Part shown: positions 7,298-16,637 of the stretch, one piece after another
Layout of the letters: each line of letters starts with the position of its first letter
Numbering within the stretch: position 1 is the stretch's first letter
NCBI RefSeq assembly: GCF_003148845.1
Contig: NZ_QGHA01000007.1
Location: 155,440-219,439 of the forward strand
Source of the DNA: Mucilaginibacter oryzae
GTDB taxonomy: Bacteria; Bacteroidota; Bacteroidia; Sphingobacteriales; Sphingobacteriaceae
Direction: 5' to 3'
DNA: 64,000 nucleotides
The notes under the pieces: model-generated
What the model was told of the DNA's origin: nothing
The model's input: the letters and a program-made list of their open reading frames with translations, nothing else
Databases searched by the model: none
Position numbers and translations under genes: made by a program

Positions 7298-10200
7298 TTA
7301 TAATGAAAAATTAACACCAAATAAAAATGTGCGCGGACTGCCATAGCTGCCTTCGTCAATGCCGAAAGTAGTGGTGCTGCCGCCAAGTTCAGGATCAACG
7401 CCTTTGTAACCGGTAATGGTGAACAGGTTGGTTGCCGAAGCATAAATACGCAGCTTTTGTACGCCGATTTTTTTAAGACTATTGAGGTTAAATGAATAGC
7501 CTATCTGCGCGTTACGCATACGTACATAGGTGCCGTTTTCAACAAAATAAGAGTTTGGTGTTGAGCCGCTGCTGGTAGATGCGTCGAGCTCCTGGATAGG
7601 CGCTTTTGCATTGTGATTGGTGGGTGTCCAGGAATCATATAATGCGGTGTGGCTTTTTGCCGTTTCGAACGAGGAATAAAAATCTGTCCAGTATTTTACG
7701 CTGTTCCAGATCTTGTTACCAAACGAACCATATAAAAATACACTGGCATCAAAGTTTTTATAGGTTACGCCAAGGTTTAACCCGGCGGTAACTTTGGGGT
7801 TAGGATTACCGATAAATGTACGGTCGGCATCGGTAATTATACCATCGCCATTTACATCTTTGTATTTAAACCTGCCTGGTTTAACATCACTTTGATAAAC
7901 CTCGTCAGGGTTATTGGTAATTTTTTGTGCCGACGCGTTAGCCGCGTTTATTTCGGCCTGGCTGTTCCAGAAACCTTCTATCTGGTAACCGTAAAATTCG
8001 CCTAATGAGTGGCCAACCTGGTTACGGCTTACAAAGTTGTCAAACCGGCCCAGGTGGGTTCCGTAAAAATAATCGGCGCCTGTTGATACGGCTTTAATTT
8101 GGTTATTATAAGTAGTTACCGTACCGGTAGCGCTGAAATTCAGGTCGGCGCTGGCTTTGTAGTTTCCGGTTATTGATACGTCCAAACCATCGGTTTTCAT
8201 TTTACCAACGTTTATGAAAGGAGCAGCGCCATTGCCTGCCGTACCCAATTGAGGCGCGTTAAACAGCAGGTCGCGGATATCTTTACGATAATAATCGGCC
8301 GTAATCGAAATCTTGCCATCAAACAAGGTAGCATCAAAGCCAAAGTTGGTGTTTATATCCTTCTCCCACTTGGCATCAGGATTAGCGATTTGTGCCTGGT
8401 AAAAGCCGGGGACAATATTAGGTCCGCCATTAATAGGGTAATATGACTGGCCAATATTGGTGTTAAACGTGGTAAAAGCGTTTTCAGGATTGATATTGAT
8501 CTGGTTGCCCATAATGCCCCATCCGCCCCTGATCTTCAGGTCTGTGATCCATTTAGAGCTTTTAAGGAAGTTTTCCTGCGAGATACGCCACGCGCCGCTA
8601 AAAGACGGAAAATAACCATATTTGTTCTTTTCTGAAAACGGAGAAGCGCCGTCCCTACGAATAGTTGAGTTAAACAAATACTTATCATCATAGGCATAAT
8701 CAAAACGGGCAAATAATGAAAACAGCGTTTGCGAATTACGGCTGCTATAATTGCTGCCAGGTGTGCCGGTTGACAGGTTTACATAATTAGGGTCAAAAGA
8801 AAAATAGTTTTTACTGTTGGCACCCATGCTTGAGTTATAATTTTCTACCGATTCGGTACCTGCAAGCAGCTTTATGTTATGCTTGCCAAAATCGCGCTGA
8901 AACGTTAACGTGTTGGTCCAGTTATAGGTGTAGTTGCTGTATGAATCTTCCCCGTAGCTGTTAGTTAACGAGTTTTCAACGTTTTCATAAGTAGGATAGC
9001 TGAAGTAGTGGTCGTGTCCGTTTGTGATATCGCCGCCAAAGCTGGTACGGAGGGTTAGGCCTTTTAAGATATCGGCCTCAGCAAACAGGTTACCTAATAT
9101 ACGGTAATCAACAGCACCATTTACTGCCGAACGGTTTTGAATTGCTACCGGGTTGTTGGCATCGCCCAGGCCCGAGCCGTAGCTGCCCGCGTAGTTACCT
9201 TTAATATCATAAACCGGGATAATAGGCTGCTCACGAATGGCCATGGTAATTACACCATCGGGATCGTTAGCGCCAACTTTTGGATTTTTAGTGATGGAAT
9301 AAGCAATGTTTTCGCCTACCCTTATATGCTTAGACAGGTTAAACGTAGTATTTGAACGAAGGCTGTAGCGCTTTTGATAAGTATCTATCAGTGTACCCTG
9401 CTGATTGTAGTAATTAAGGGAAAACAAATAGCTTGCCTGTTCTGTACTACCGCTTACCGATAGGTTATGACTGGTTATAGGCGCATTTTTAAAAATTGCA
9501 TGATACCAGTCAGTTCCGGCTTTATTGGCTTTGGTAATACGATAGAAGTTATTATAATCATTGGGTGATGTAAAATAAGGGTTTACATAGTACAGTTTAG
9601 GATCAACAGCAGGGTCACCTTCTTTTGCTCCTGCAGGTGTGATGTAATCGGGCAGGGTGTATGTTGATCCGCTGCCGTCTGGATTGTACTGGTCATCCTG
9701 AAAATCGGTAATACCTGAGTTTTTCTGCGCTGTCATTTTCAGGGTTGCCATTTCTTTCGGGCTTAAAATATCCCAAACGTTACCGCCTTTAGGCTTTTGG
9801 GTGCCGTAGTAAGCATCGTACTGGATATTTACCTTGCCCTTACCCTTTTTAGTGGTAATGATGATTACACCGTTTGCCGCCCTCGAACCATAAATTGAGG
9901 CCGAGCTGGCATCCTTTAATACCTGGAACGATTCGATATCGTTTGGATTAAGTGTGCTGACATCGGTTGTCTCCACGCCATCTACTATATATAATGGTGT
10001 ATTGATACCGAAGGTGTTAAAGCCGCGGATGTGGATCTGCGGTTCCTCGCCAGGCTGGCCCGAACCAGTAACGGTAACACCAGAGGCCTGGCCCTGTAGC
10101 TGGTTAATAACCGATGAGGTAGCCTGTTTATTCAGGTCTTTAACGTTCACTACGGCTACCGCGCCGGTTAAATCCTTCTTTTTCTGGGTGGTATAACCAA

Positions 10201-10831
10201 CTACCACAACTTCGTTCAAAGCTTTTGATTCTTCAAGCAAGGTAATATTGATGCTGGTTTGACCATTAACCGGAACAGATTGAGCGGTAAAGCCAAGAAA
10301 GGTGAACTCGAGCGTTCCGGTGCCATCAGGCAGGGTAAGGGAATACTTACCGTTAATATCGGTAACGGTTCCTAAATTACTGCCTTTTAATTTTACAGCC
10401 ACGCCTGGCAGCGGTAAGCCTTTCACGTCTTTTACCACACCTGTAACCGTTACGGTAACGATAGGCTTATCATTAGCAGGTTTTATTACAATAATATCAT
10501 CCACCACCTGGAAGGTAAGCGCCTGCTTTTGCAAAACCTGCTTCATTACCGATTCGATGGAAGCATCCTGCACAGCGACGCTTATTTTTTTGTCAACATC
10601 TACCTGGTCAAGCCGGTAAAAAACAGTGTATTTACTGCTTTTTTCAATCTGCTTAAACATTTGCTTCACAGAGATATTGTTTACATTAAAGTTGTAAACG
10701 TTTTGCGAGTAAGCGGCAGCGTGTATTTGCATAATGCCCGTTAAGAGCAGAACGGTTACCAGCTTCATAATTTTGATAGTTTTTTGCCACAGGCCTGCAG
10801 CCAGAGCGGACTTTCTGTAAAAATTAATCAT
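7298..10831 (-). CDS. SusC/RagA TonB-linked outer-membrane transporter with STN domain
   Basis: 1177 residues. After a signal segment (about 22-42) come an STN/secretin-TonB domain (about 47-118), a carboxypeptidase-regulatory-like beta sandwich (about 128-200), the NEVVVVGYTTQKKKDLTGAV segment (206-225), the plug with YIVDGVE and SASIYGSRAANGVIIITTKKG, and a long beta-barrel ending in FGVNFSL. The STN domain marks it as a transducing transporter that signals to a FecR-type anti-sigma factor, and a fecR gene lies directly upstream. It imports oligosaccharides with the SusD partner. The gap to fecR holds an A-tract and hairpin of the same kind as in the second susC locus. Confidence 0.95.
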   Translation of the reverse strand: MINFYRKSALAAGLWQKTIKIMKLVTVLLLTGIMQIHAAAYSQNVYNFNVNNISVKQMFKQIEKSSKYTVFYRLDQVDVDKKISVAVQDASIESVMKQVLQKQALTFQVVDDIIVIKPANDKPIVTVTVTGVVKDVKGLPLPGVAVKLKGSNLGTVTDINGKYSLTLPDGTGTLEFTFLGFTAQSVPVNGQTSINITLLEESKALNEVVVVGYTTQKKKDLTGAVAVVNVKDLNKQATSSVINQLQGQASGVTVTGSGQPGEEPQIHIRGFNTFGINTPLYIVDGVETTDVSTLNPNDIESFQVLKDASSASIYGSRAANGVIIITTKKGKGKVNIQYDAYYGTQKPKGGNVWDILSPKEMATLKMTAQKNSGITDFQDDQYNPDGSGSTYTLPDYITPAGAKEGDPAVDPKLYYVNPYFTSPNDYNNFYRITKANKAGTDWYHAIFKNAPITSHNLSVSGSTEQASYLFSLNYYNQQGTLIDTYQKRYSLRSNTTFNLSKHIRVGENIAYSITKNPKVGANDPDGVITMAIREQPIIPVYDIKGNYAGSYGSGLGDANNPVAIQNRSAVNGAVDYRILGNLFAEADILKGLTLRTSFGGDITNGHDHYFSYPTYENVENSLTNSYGEDSYSNYTYNWTNTLTFQRDFGKHNIKLLAGTESVENYNSSMGANSKNYFSFDPNYVNLSTGTPGSNYSSRNSQTLFSLFARFDYAYDDKYLFNSTIRRDGASPFSEKNKYGYFPSFSGAWRISQENFLKSSKWITDLKIRGGWGIMGNQININPENAFTTFNTNIGQSYYPINGGPNIVPGFYQAQIANPDAKWEKDINTNFGFDATLFDGKISITADYYRKDIRDLLFNAPQLGTAGNGAAPFINVGKMKTDGLDVSITGNYKASADLNFSATGTVTTYNNQIKAVSTGADYFYGTHLGRFDNFVSRNQVGHSLGEFYGYQIEGFWNSQAEINAANASAQKITNNPDEVYQSDVKPGRFKYKDVNGDGIITDADRTFIGNPNPKVTAGLNLGVTYKNFDASVFLYGSFGNKIWNSVKYWTDFYSSFETAKSHTALYDSWTPTNHNAKAPIQELDASTSSGSTPNSYFVENGTYVRMRNAQIGYSFNLNSLKKIGVQKLRIYASATNLFTITGYKGVDPELGGSTTTFGIDEGSYGSPRTFLFGVNFSL

Positions 10832-10900
10832 AAATTTGTTTGTTAATCAGTTAATACGGTGCTTCCCCAAGCTTAGGGTATTAGCTTTGATTGTTTATAA

Positions 10901-10940
10901 GCCCGGGTTGTGTTGGTAGCACATCCGGGTTTTTTTTTTG
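10901..10940 (-). promoter_or_regulatory. A-tract plus GC hairpin between fecR and susC (locus 1)
   Basis: Read in the sense (minus) direction: a run of ten A, then CCCGG-A-TGTG, a seven-base loop, CACA-AC-CCGGG. On the opposite strand the same bases form a textbook terminator with a T-run of ten, although no plus-strand gene needs one here. The arrangement recurs at 36795-36821. Confidence 0.7.
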
Positions 10941-10988
10941 TTATAAGAGCGTTAGTTTTTCTTCATATTTCAGTTGTTTTTCATGTGT

Positions 10989-12050
10989 TTAGTTATTGTT
11001 GGTTTTAGTGATATTAATTACGTCTCCGTTCCGGGTATAATCAATGGGGGTGTTCTCCATAATAAGCGACAGTACTTTTTCAATATCAGGCACATTTTTA
11101 AAGCTGCCCGAATAGCGAATGTTGGCAATCTCGTCGTTGTTGATATGGATGGTTACATTGTAGCGCCTTTCCAGTACGCCTGCCATTTCTTTAAGCGTTG
11201 CATCTTCAAATACCAGCAGGTTATCCTTCCAGCCGTCGTATAGGTTTAATTTGGCCTCGTCAACCTCGGTAACCTGGATCTCGTTCATGTTTTTAGTATC
11301 CGGGGCAGTGTAGCTGTAGCTTTCTTTTTTAGGCTGGTAATAAATACGCAATACCTGGTGATGCTTTACGTAAATGCGGTTCATTTCGCGGTTACTGCTT
11401 TCGGCGTTACCTTCAACAGATACCTCGCCCTTTACAACCGTGGTTTCTAAAAACTGATCGGTAGCATAGGCTTTAAGATTGAATTTGGTACCGATATCCC
11501 TCACCGTATAGTTTTTGGTATTAACTATAAAGGGGATCTCTTTTTTGCCCGGCGCTATTTCAAAAAAAGCTTCGCCTTCCAAATAAACGGTTCTGGTTGT
11601 TTTACCAAAATCGGCGGTATAATTGAGCTTGCTGCCGGCGTTTAACCAAACCAGGGTGCCATCGCTCAACACAACTTTTTTTATGTAGCCATGGTTAACC
11701 GCTATTTGTTTTACGCTTTGTATGTTTTTTGAATAGCGCTTATAAAAAGTAACCGAAAGCGCTGTAAGCAAAGCTACACAGGCGGCAACCTTACCCCAGT
11801 AAATGAGCCGTGAATAGCGGGTTTGTGTTTGCGGCTCAATCTTACCTGAAAATTTATCGTAAGCATTATACTTATTTACCACCTTTGGCTGCAGGTAAAG
11901 CATGTTGTGCCAGGTTTCATAAAGTTGTGCAAAATATTGTTCGTTTTCGGGGTGCGCGCTAATCCACTGCTTCACCTGCTCAAGCTCCTGGGGGGCAGCC
12001 TCGCCGGTAATGTATTTTACTAACAGCAGTTTTACTTCTTCGTTATCCAT
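10989..12050 (-). CDS. FecR-family anti-sigma factor
   Basis: 353 residues from MDNEEVKLLL. The ATG at 12050 is preferred to the longer frame starting at 12095, because the family begins with this short helical sigma-binding region. One transmembrane helix (about 84-102) is followed by a periplasmic FecR beta domain (about 115-215) and a C-terminal STN-interacting DUF4974-like region (about 270-350, NLLVFEDATLKEMAGVLERRYN). It should hold an ECF sigma factor inactive until the STN-containing SusC reports substrate. No sigma gene adjoins it: the next gene upstream is the divergent moxR, so its partner must lie elsewhere or be shared. Confidence 0.92.
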   Translation of the reverse strand: MDNEEVKLLLVKYITGEAAPQELEQVKQWISAHPENEQYFAQLYETWHNMLYLQPKVVNKYNAYDKFSGKIEPQTQTRYSRLIYWGKVAACVALLTALSVTFYKRYSKNIQSVKQIAVNHGYIKKVVLSDGTLVWLNAGSKLNYTADFGKTTRTVYLEGEAFFEIAPGKKEIPFIVNTKNYTVRDIGTKFNLKAYATDQFLETTVVKGEVSVEGNAESSNREMNRIYVKHHQVLRIYYQPKKESYSYTAPDTKNMNEIQVTEVDEAKLNLYDGWKDNLLVFEDATLKEMAGVLERRYNVTIHINNDEIANIRYSGSFKNVPDIEKVLSLIMENTPIDYTRNGDVINITKTNNN

Positions 12051-12599
12051 TTGTAATATTATCGTTAAGACAATTAAAAAAATGGATACCCTCAAAAGGA
12101 AGCTAAATTTTTTTGGGGATTACACCGATTGAGGATTGATTGCATCGATTTTTTTGTCTGAACTCGAATTTTAAGGAACGATAACAGGGAAATTGGTTAA
12201 GAAAAGCCGGATTACATGCGGCTCCTATTGATCCATTTATAGTTCCTTAATATTGTTGTAAACACGAAACTCCTAACGGGAGTTATAAAAGCGCCCCAAC
12301 GGGGGTATCGTGTTTGCAGCAAATGAATAGACATTTTCCGGCTCAATGGGAGCCACGTGTTCTGAAAGCGATTTCCTTGATCAAATCACGTTTAATTACA
12401 TCAAAAGCGCTTAAATAGCGTATCTTGGGGATTTGAAAGGGCCGGATTTAACAATTATCACCAAACTTAATGAGTGTTAAACAGATAACCGGCCCGCAAC
12501 ACATTAGTATTTAACAATTTTTAACATTTGAGCTAAATTTTTAGTTGGCGAAAAACTCAACAGGTGTTTAAGTTTGCCTACCGAAACGAAAAAAAATTA
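12051..12599. repeat. Repeat-filled gap between fecR and moxR, including a nested multi-branch element
   Basis: No gene is supported here. 12113-12178 is a copy of the palindromic element of 3811-4228. 12220-12354 is nested: outer arms 12220-12231/12343-12354 (12 bp, one G-T), middle arms 12253-12267/12308-12322 (15 bp, two G-T pairs), enclosing two hairpins, AACTCC/GGAGTT (12268-12284) and CCCC-AAC-GGGG (12294-12304). Hairpins at both levels make a three-way junction. The moxR promoter probably lies in 12500-12590, where TTAACATTTG is close to the -7 box with one extra base. Confidence 0.75.
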
Positions 12600-13655
12600 A
12601 TGGAACAACAAAATAGCTATACAGGCGGCGTAGCGCCCACCGCTCCGTCGGCCCCCGTATCGTATTCAACCGATATCAGGGCTTTGAACGAGATGATACA
12701 AAGAGAAAGCGCGTTTATCGATCTGCTGGTAATGGAGATGGATAAAGTGATTGTTGGTCAGCGTTACATGGTTGAGCGTTTGCTGATCGGTTTACTGGCC
12801 GATGGGCATATCCTTTTGGAAGGCGTTCCGGGCCTGGCGAAAACTTTGGCCATTAATACGCTTTCAAAAGCTATCCAGGCCGGTTTCAGTCGTATACAGT
12901 TCACCCCCGACCTGCTTCCTGCGGATTTGGTGGGTACCATGATCTACAACCAGAAAAAAGAAGAGTTCATTGTACGCCAGGGACCTATTTTCTCCAACTT
13001 TATTTTGGCGGATGAGATTAACCGTGCGCCTGCCAAAGTACAGAGTGCTTTGCTGGAGGCGATGCAGGAACGCCAGGTAACCATCGGCGATACTACCTTT
13101 AAACTACCCAACCCGTTCCTGGTACTGGCCACCCAAAACCCCGTTGAGCAGGAAGGTACCTACCCGCTTCCGGAAGCGCAGGTTGACCGTTTTATGCTGA
13201 AGGTAGTGATCAAATACCCAACCAAGGAAGACGAGAAAAAGATTATGCGTGCCAATATTTCGGCTGGTGGTATGGCTAAGCCAAACGCCATCATCAAACC
13301 CGAAGAAATTGTACGCGCCCGCCAGATCGTCCGCGAAGTTTATATGGACGAGAAGATTGAGCAGTATATCATCGATATCGTGTTCGCTACCCGTTTCCCT
13401 GATCAGTTTAAACTGGCCAAATACAAATCACTGATCACTTTTGGCGCTTCGCCAAGGGCAAGTATCAGTTTGGCGCTGGCCTCAAAGGCTTACGCTTTCA
13501 TCAAACGCCGCGGTTATGTAATCCCGGAAGATGTTCGCGCGGTTTGTCATGATGTATTAAGGCACCGTATCGGCTTAAGCTACGAAGCCGAAGCCGAAAA
13601 CATCACCAGCGAGGACATCATTACCGGTATCCTGAACGCGATAGAGGTACCGTAG
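12600..13655 (+). CDS. MoxR-family AAA+ ATPase
   Basis: 351 residues starting MEQQNSYTGG. This ATG is chosen over an in-frame GTG at 12564 whose extra codons resemble non-coding A-rich leader. Walker A GVPGLAKT at 75-82, Walker B ILADEI at 135-140, the ATQNPVEQEGTYPLPEAQVDRF sensor/arginine-finger region at about 177-198, and a C-terminal lid. MoxR ATPases act as chaperones for VWA-domain proteins and metal-centre maturation. It heads the DUF58/Bat gene set, whose two VWA proteins are its likely clients. Confidence 0.94.
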   Translation: MEQQNSYTGGVAPTAPSAPVSYSTDIRALNEMIQRESAFIDLLVMEMDKVIVGQRYMVERLLIGLLADGHILLEGVPGLAKTLAINTLSKAIQAGFSRIQFTPDLLPADLVGTMIYNQKKEEFIVRQGPIFSNFILADEINRAPAKVQSALLEAMQERQVTIGDTTFKLPNPFLVLATQNPVEQEGTYPLPEAQVDRFMLKVVIKYPTKEDEKKIMRANISAGGMAKPNAIIKPEEIVRARQIVREVYMDEKIEQYIIDIVFATRFPDQFKLAKYKSLITFGASPRASISLALASKAYAFIKRRGYVIPEDVRAVCHDVLRHRIGLSYEAEAENITSEDIITGILNAIEVP

Positions 13656-13670
13656 GCTGCCCCACCCAAA

Positions 13671-13759
13671 CCCTCCCCGGGAGGGAGGGCTTTAAGAAAA
13701 AGGGCGTTTAATGAAAATAACTAACTAAGACATTCAAAAGTCTCCCCTACCGGGGGAGA
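13671..13759. repeat. Two GC-rich palindromes between moxR and the DUF58 gene
   Basis: CCCTCCC-C-GGGAGGG at 13671-13685 and TCTCCCC ... GGGGAGA at 13741-13759, followed by TTTAGAGGGGGC. Related C-run/G-run hairpins occur at 57867-57878 (CCCC-TGAA-GGGG) and 59116-59129 (CCCCC-TTTA-GGGGG). They look like one dispersed Bacteroidota intergenic repeat family. Confidence 0.7.
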
Positions 13760-13776
13760 TTTAGAGGGGGCTGCTT

Positions 13777-14658
13777 ATGGCTAAAGACACCAAAGATCTG
13801 CTAAAAAAGGTAAGGAAGATCGAGATCAAAACCCGTGGCTTGAGTAACCACCTGTTTTCGGGTGAGTATCATTCGGCTTTTAAGGGGCGTGGTATGGCCT
13901 TTAGTGAGGTGCGTGAATACCAGATTGGCGACGAGATCCGCACTATCGACTGGAACGTGACCGCACGCTTTAACCACCCCTATGTAAAAGTATTTGACGA
14001 GGAGCGCGAGCTTACCGTGATGATTTTGATGGATGTGAGCGGTTCGGAATACTTCGGTACGCAAGCTCAGCAAAAGCAGGAACTGGCTACCGAGATTTGC
14101 GCCGTGCTGGCATTTTCGGCCATACAAAACAATGATAAGGTAGGCGTGATATTTTTTAGCGATAAGGTAGAGAAATTTATCCCGCCTAAAAAAGGGCGCA
14201 GCCATATCCTGATGATCATTCGCGAACTGATCAACTTCGAACCGGAAAACAAGGGCACCAATGTGGCCGAGGCATTAAGGTATTTTACCGGCGCTATTAA
14301 AAAGAAGTGCACCGCCTTTGTACTGTCGGATTTTATTACGCCCGAGTTTGAGAACGAGCTCAAGATCGCCAATAAAAAGCATGATATCGTTGCCCTGAAA
14401 CTGTACGACAAGCATGAGGAAGAGTTCCCCGACCTGGGCCTCATCCCGATGAAGGACGAAGAAAGCGGGCATATTATGTGGGTAAACACCGGCGATAAAG
14501 CCGTGCGCGAAGCTTTTAAATGGGATGCCGTAAAACGCAATGCGGCTTTGCAGGATACCTTTAAACGTTCGGGTGTTGATTATACCACTATCGGTACGCA
14601 CGAATCATACGTAAAACCATTAATGACACTATTTAAAAAGCGCGGGGGCCGACGTTAA
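13777..14658 (+). CDS. DUF58 domain protein of the MoxR/Bat operon
   Basis: 293 residues with no signal peptide. The DUF58 core motif (GRGMAFSEVREYQIGDEIRT, then IDWN) occupies about 38-60, and a VWA-like fold follows with MILMDVSGSEYFG (MIDAS DVSGS) and FSDKVEKFIPPKKGRSH. DUF58 proteins are regular partners of MoxR ATPases. It is followed 5 nt later by the BatD-like gene. The function is probably cytosolic assembly or signalling with MoxR, and the biochemical activity of the family is not established. Confidence 0.9.
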   Translation: MAKDTKDLLKKVRKIEIKTRGLSNHLFSGEYHSAFKGRGMAFSEVREYQIGDEIRTIDWNVTARFNHPYVKVFDEERELTVMILMDVSGSEYFGTQAQQKQELATEICAVLAFSAIQNNDKVGVIFFSDKVEKFIPPKKGRSHILMIIRELINFEPENKGTNVAEALRYFTGAIKKKCTAFVLSDFITPEFENELKIANKKHDIVALKLYDKHEEEFPDLGLIPMKDEESGHIMWVNTGDKAVREAFKWDAVKRNAALQDTFKRSGVDYTTIGTHESYVKPLMTLFKKRGGRR

Positions 14659-14663
14659 TACAC

Positions 14664-15632
14664 ATGAACAGGTACATTAAATATACCCTAACTGTATTGG
14701 TTTTGCTTGCAGGCTTTTATCATACAGCCGGGGCACAGGAAGCTTTTGGGCCAAGGGCGGCGCTTACCAAACAATCCATATTAATTGGCGAGCAAACCCA
14801 GCTGCATTTAAGCGTTCGTTTTCATGCAAAAGACAGTATTGGATTCCCGAAACTGGCTGATAGCATTGGCAGCAAGATCAGGATAGCGGGCATGAAGGCC
14901 GATACTACATTTGATAAGGGTGATAACTCTATCGAAACCATTACCCGCCACTATACCATTACGGCATTCGACAGCGGATCGTACACCATACCATCGTACG
15001 CGTTTAAAATGCCGGTGGGGGTAATGCAAACCGATTCATTGGTGCTGGATGTTAAAACCGTTCCGGTTGATACCACCAAGGCCTTTTATGATATTAAACA
15101 ACCGCTGGCCATCAAATACACTTTTTGGGATTGGCTGCGCGATAACTGGAAACTGGTAGCGGGTATTTTAGCGGCCATGGCGGCTACAGGCGGTGTAGTT
15201 TACTACCTGCTTAAACGGCCTAAAAAAGAAGTGGTTGTTGAGGAGCCGAAGCCGATCAAGCCACCGCACGTTATCGCCCTTGAAAAACTGGCCGAAATTA
15301 AAGGCAAACAGCTTTGGCAGCAGGAACAGGTTAAAGAGTACTATATTGAGATAAGCGATGTAGTACGCGATTACCTGGAGCAACGCTATAACATTCAGGC
15401 CCATGAGCAAACATCCGAAGAGATTTTTGCAAGCCTGAAACACATGGATATAGCCAGCGAAGACCGTAACCTGTTGAGGCAGCTGCTTGTATTATCTGAC
15501 ATGGTGAAATTTGCCAAAGAAAAACCTACGCCGTTTGAAAATGAGAAGAGCATGGAAAACGCGGTAAGCTTTGTGAAGGATACGCAACCTAAAGCTGTGC
15601 CGGTAAGCACGAAGGAGGACGAAGCCAAATGA
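14664..15632 (+). CDS. BatD-like membrane protein of the Bat operon
   Basis: 322 residues. A signal peptide (to about residue 25, AGAQ) precedes a periplasmic beta-rich domain (about 25-150, with ITAFDSGSYTIPSYAF as in BatD Ig-like modules), one transmembrane span (about 168-188, LVAGILAAMAATGGVVYYLL) and a charged cytosolic tail of about 130 residues. Its stop overlaps the batA start by 4 bp (ATGA), so translation is probably coupled. Proteins of this type accompany DUF58 and BatA in Bacteroidota; no enzymatic motif is seen. Confidence 0.8.
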   Translation: MNRYIKYTLTVLVLLAGFYHTAGAQEAFGPRAALTKQSILIGEQTQLHLSVRFHAKDSIGFPKLADSIGSKIRIAGMKADTTFDKGDNSIETITRHYTITAFDSGSYTIPSYAFKMPVGVMQTDSLVLDVKTVPVDTTKAFYDIKQPLAIKYTFWDWLRDNWKLVAGILAAMAATGGVVYYLLKRPKKEVVVEEPKPIKPPHVIALEKLAEIKGKQLWQQEQVKEYYIEISDVVRDYLEQRYNIQAHEQTSEEIFASLKHMDIASEDRNLLRQLLVLSDMVKFAKEKPTPFENEKSMENAVSFVKDTQPKAVPVSTKEDEAK

Positions 15633-16633
15633 GCTGGTTTAAAGGAATAGAATTTGCACATCCGGGCTTTTTCTGGCTGTTTCTCAGCATCCCGCTTATT
15701 GCAGGCTGGTACATCTGGAAGCAGAAGCAGTTGAACGCCAGTATGACCATGCCAACCATTCGTGGTTTTGCCATGATTACCAAAAGCGCTTTACCGCGTT
15801 TCAGGCATCTGGGCATCATATTGCGATCGTTGGCATTAGCCGCGCTCATTGTGGCGCTGGCCAGGCCGCAAACATCATTAAGCTGGCAGGATACTACTAC
15901 CGAGGGGATCGATATCGTAATCGCTTCGGATATTTCGGGTAGTATGCTGGCCGAAGATTTTAAGCCCAACAGGCTGGAAGCCGGTAAAAACATCGCTATC
16001 GATTTTATTAAAAACCGTCCTAATGATAGGATAGGCCTCGTGATTTTTAGTGGTGAAAGCTTTACGCAGTGCCCGCTTACCATCGATCATTCGGTGCTGG
16101 TGAATTTGTATGCAGATATTAAAAACGGGATGATTGAGGATGGTACCGCCATTGGTATGGGTTTGGCTACCGCCGTTAACCGCTTAAAAGATAGCCAGGC
16201 AAAAAGTAAAGTAGTGATCCTGCTTACCGATGGTTCTAACAACTCGGGGTCTATCCCGCCCATCACCGCAGCCGAAATTGCCAAACAATTTAACGTAAGG
16301 GTTTATACCGTGGGTATAGGTACCAACGGCTATGCCCCCTACCCTGTTCAAACGCCTATGGGCGTACAATACCAACGCATGAAAGTTGATATTGATGAGG
16401 GTACATTAAGCAAAATAGCTACCATCACCGGCGGCAGGTATTTTAGGGCCACCAACAACAACGCCCTGAAGGATATTTACGAACAAATTGACAGACTGGA
16501 AAAAGCCAAGATAGATGTTACCCAGTACCGCAAAAAAACTGAGCGTTTTTTACCGTTCGCCATTATTGCACTGGCGTTTTTATCGTTGGAGTTTTTAACC
16601 AAAAACACCCTGCTTAAAGGGGCTATAACATAA
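15629..16633 (+). CDS. batA: BatA, VWA-domain membrane protein
   Basis: 334 residues. Two N-terminal transmembrane spans (about 11-28 and 62-80) precede a VWA domain (about 93-290) with the MIDAS motif DISGS at 101-105 and the T/D metal-site segment ILLTDGSNNSG. A C-terminal hydrophobic helix sits near 308-325. Bat proteins were named for Bacteroides aerotolerance; the direct function is unresolved, with a role in envelope stress or protein complexes proposed. It is 4 nt from batB. Confidence 0.93.
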   Translation: MSWFKGIEFAHPGFFWLFLSIPLIAGWYIWKQKQLNASMTMPTIRGFAMITKSALPRFRHLGIILRSLALAALIVALARPQTSLSWQDTTTEGIDIVIASDISGSMLAEDFKPNRLEAGKNIAIDFIKNRPNDRIGLVIFSGESFTQCPLTIDHSVLVNLYADIKNGMIEDGTAIGMGLATAVNRLKDSQAKSKVVILLTDGSNNSGSIPPITAAEIAKQFNVRVYTVGIGTNGYAPYPVQTPMGVQYQRMKVDIDEGTLSKIATITGGRYFRATNNNALKDIYEQIDRLEKAKIDVTQYRKKTERFLPFAIIALAFLSLEFLTKNTLLKGAIT

Positions 16634-16637
16634 CAGC

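Noticed and set aside
12258..12317. Three-way structure taken at first for a tRNA
   Set aside because: No anticodon arm, no T-loop TTC and only two short branches; it is kept as a repeat element.
15589..16083. 164-codon minus-strand frame over batA
   Set aside because: Complement of a well-supported VWA gene with correct MIDAS motif; no independent evidence.
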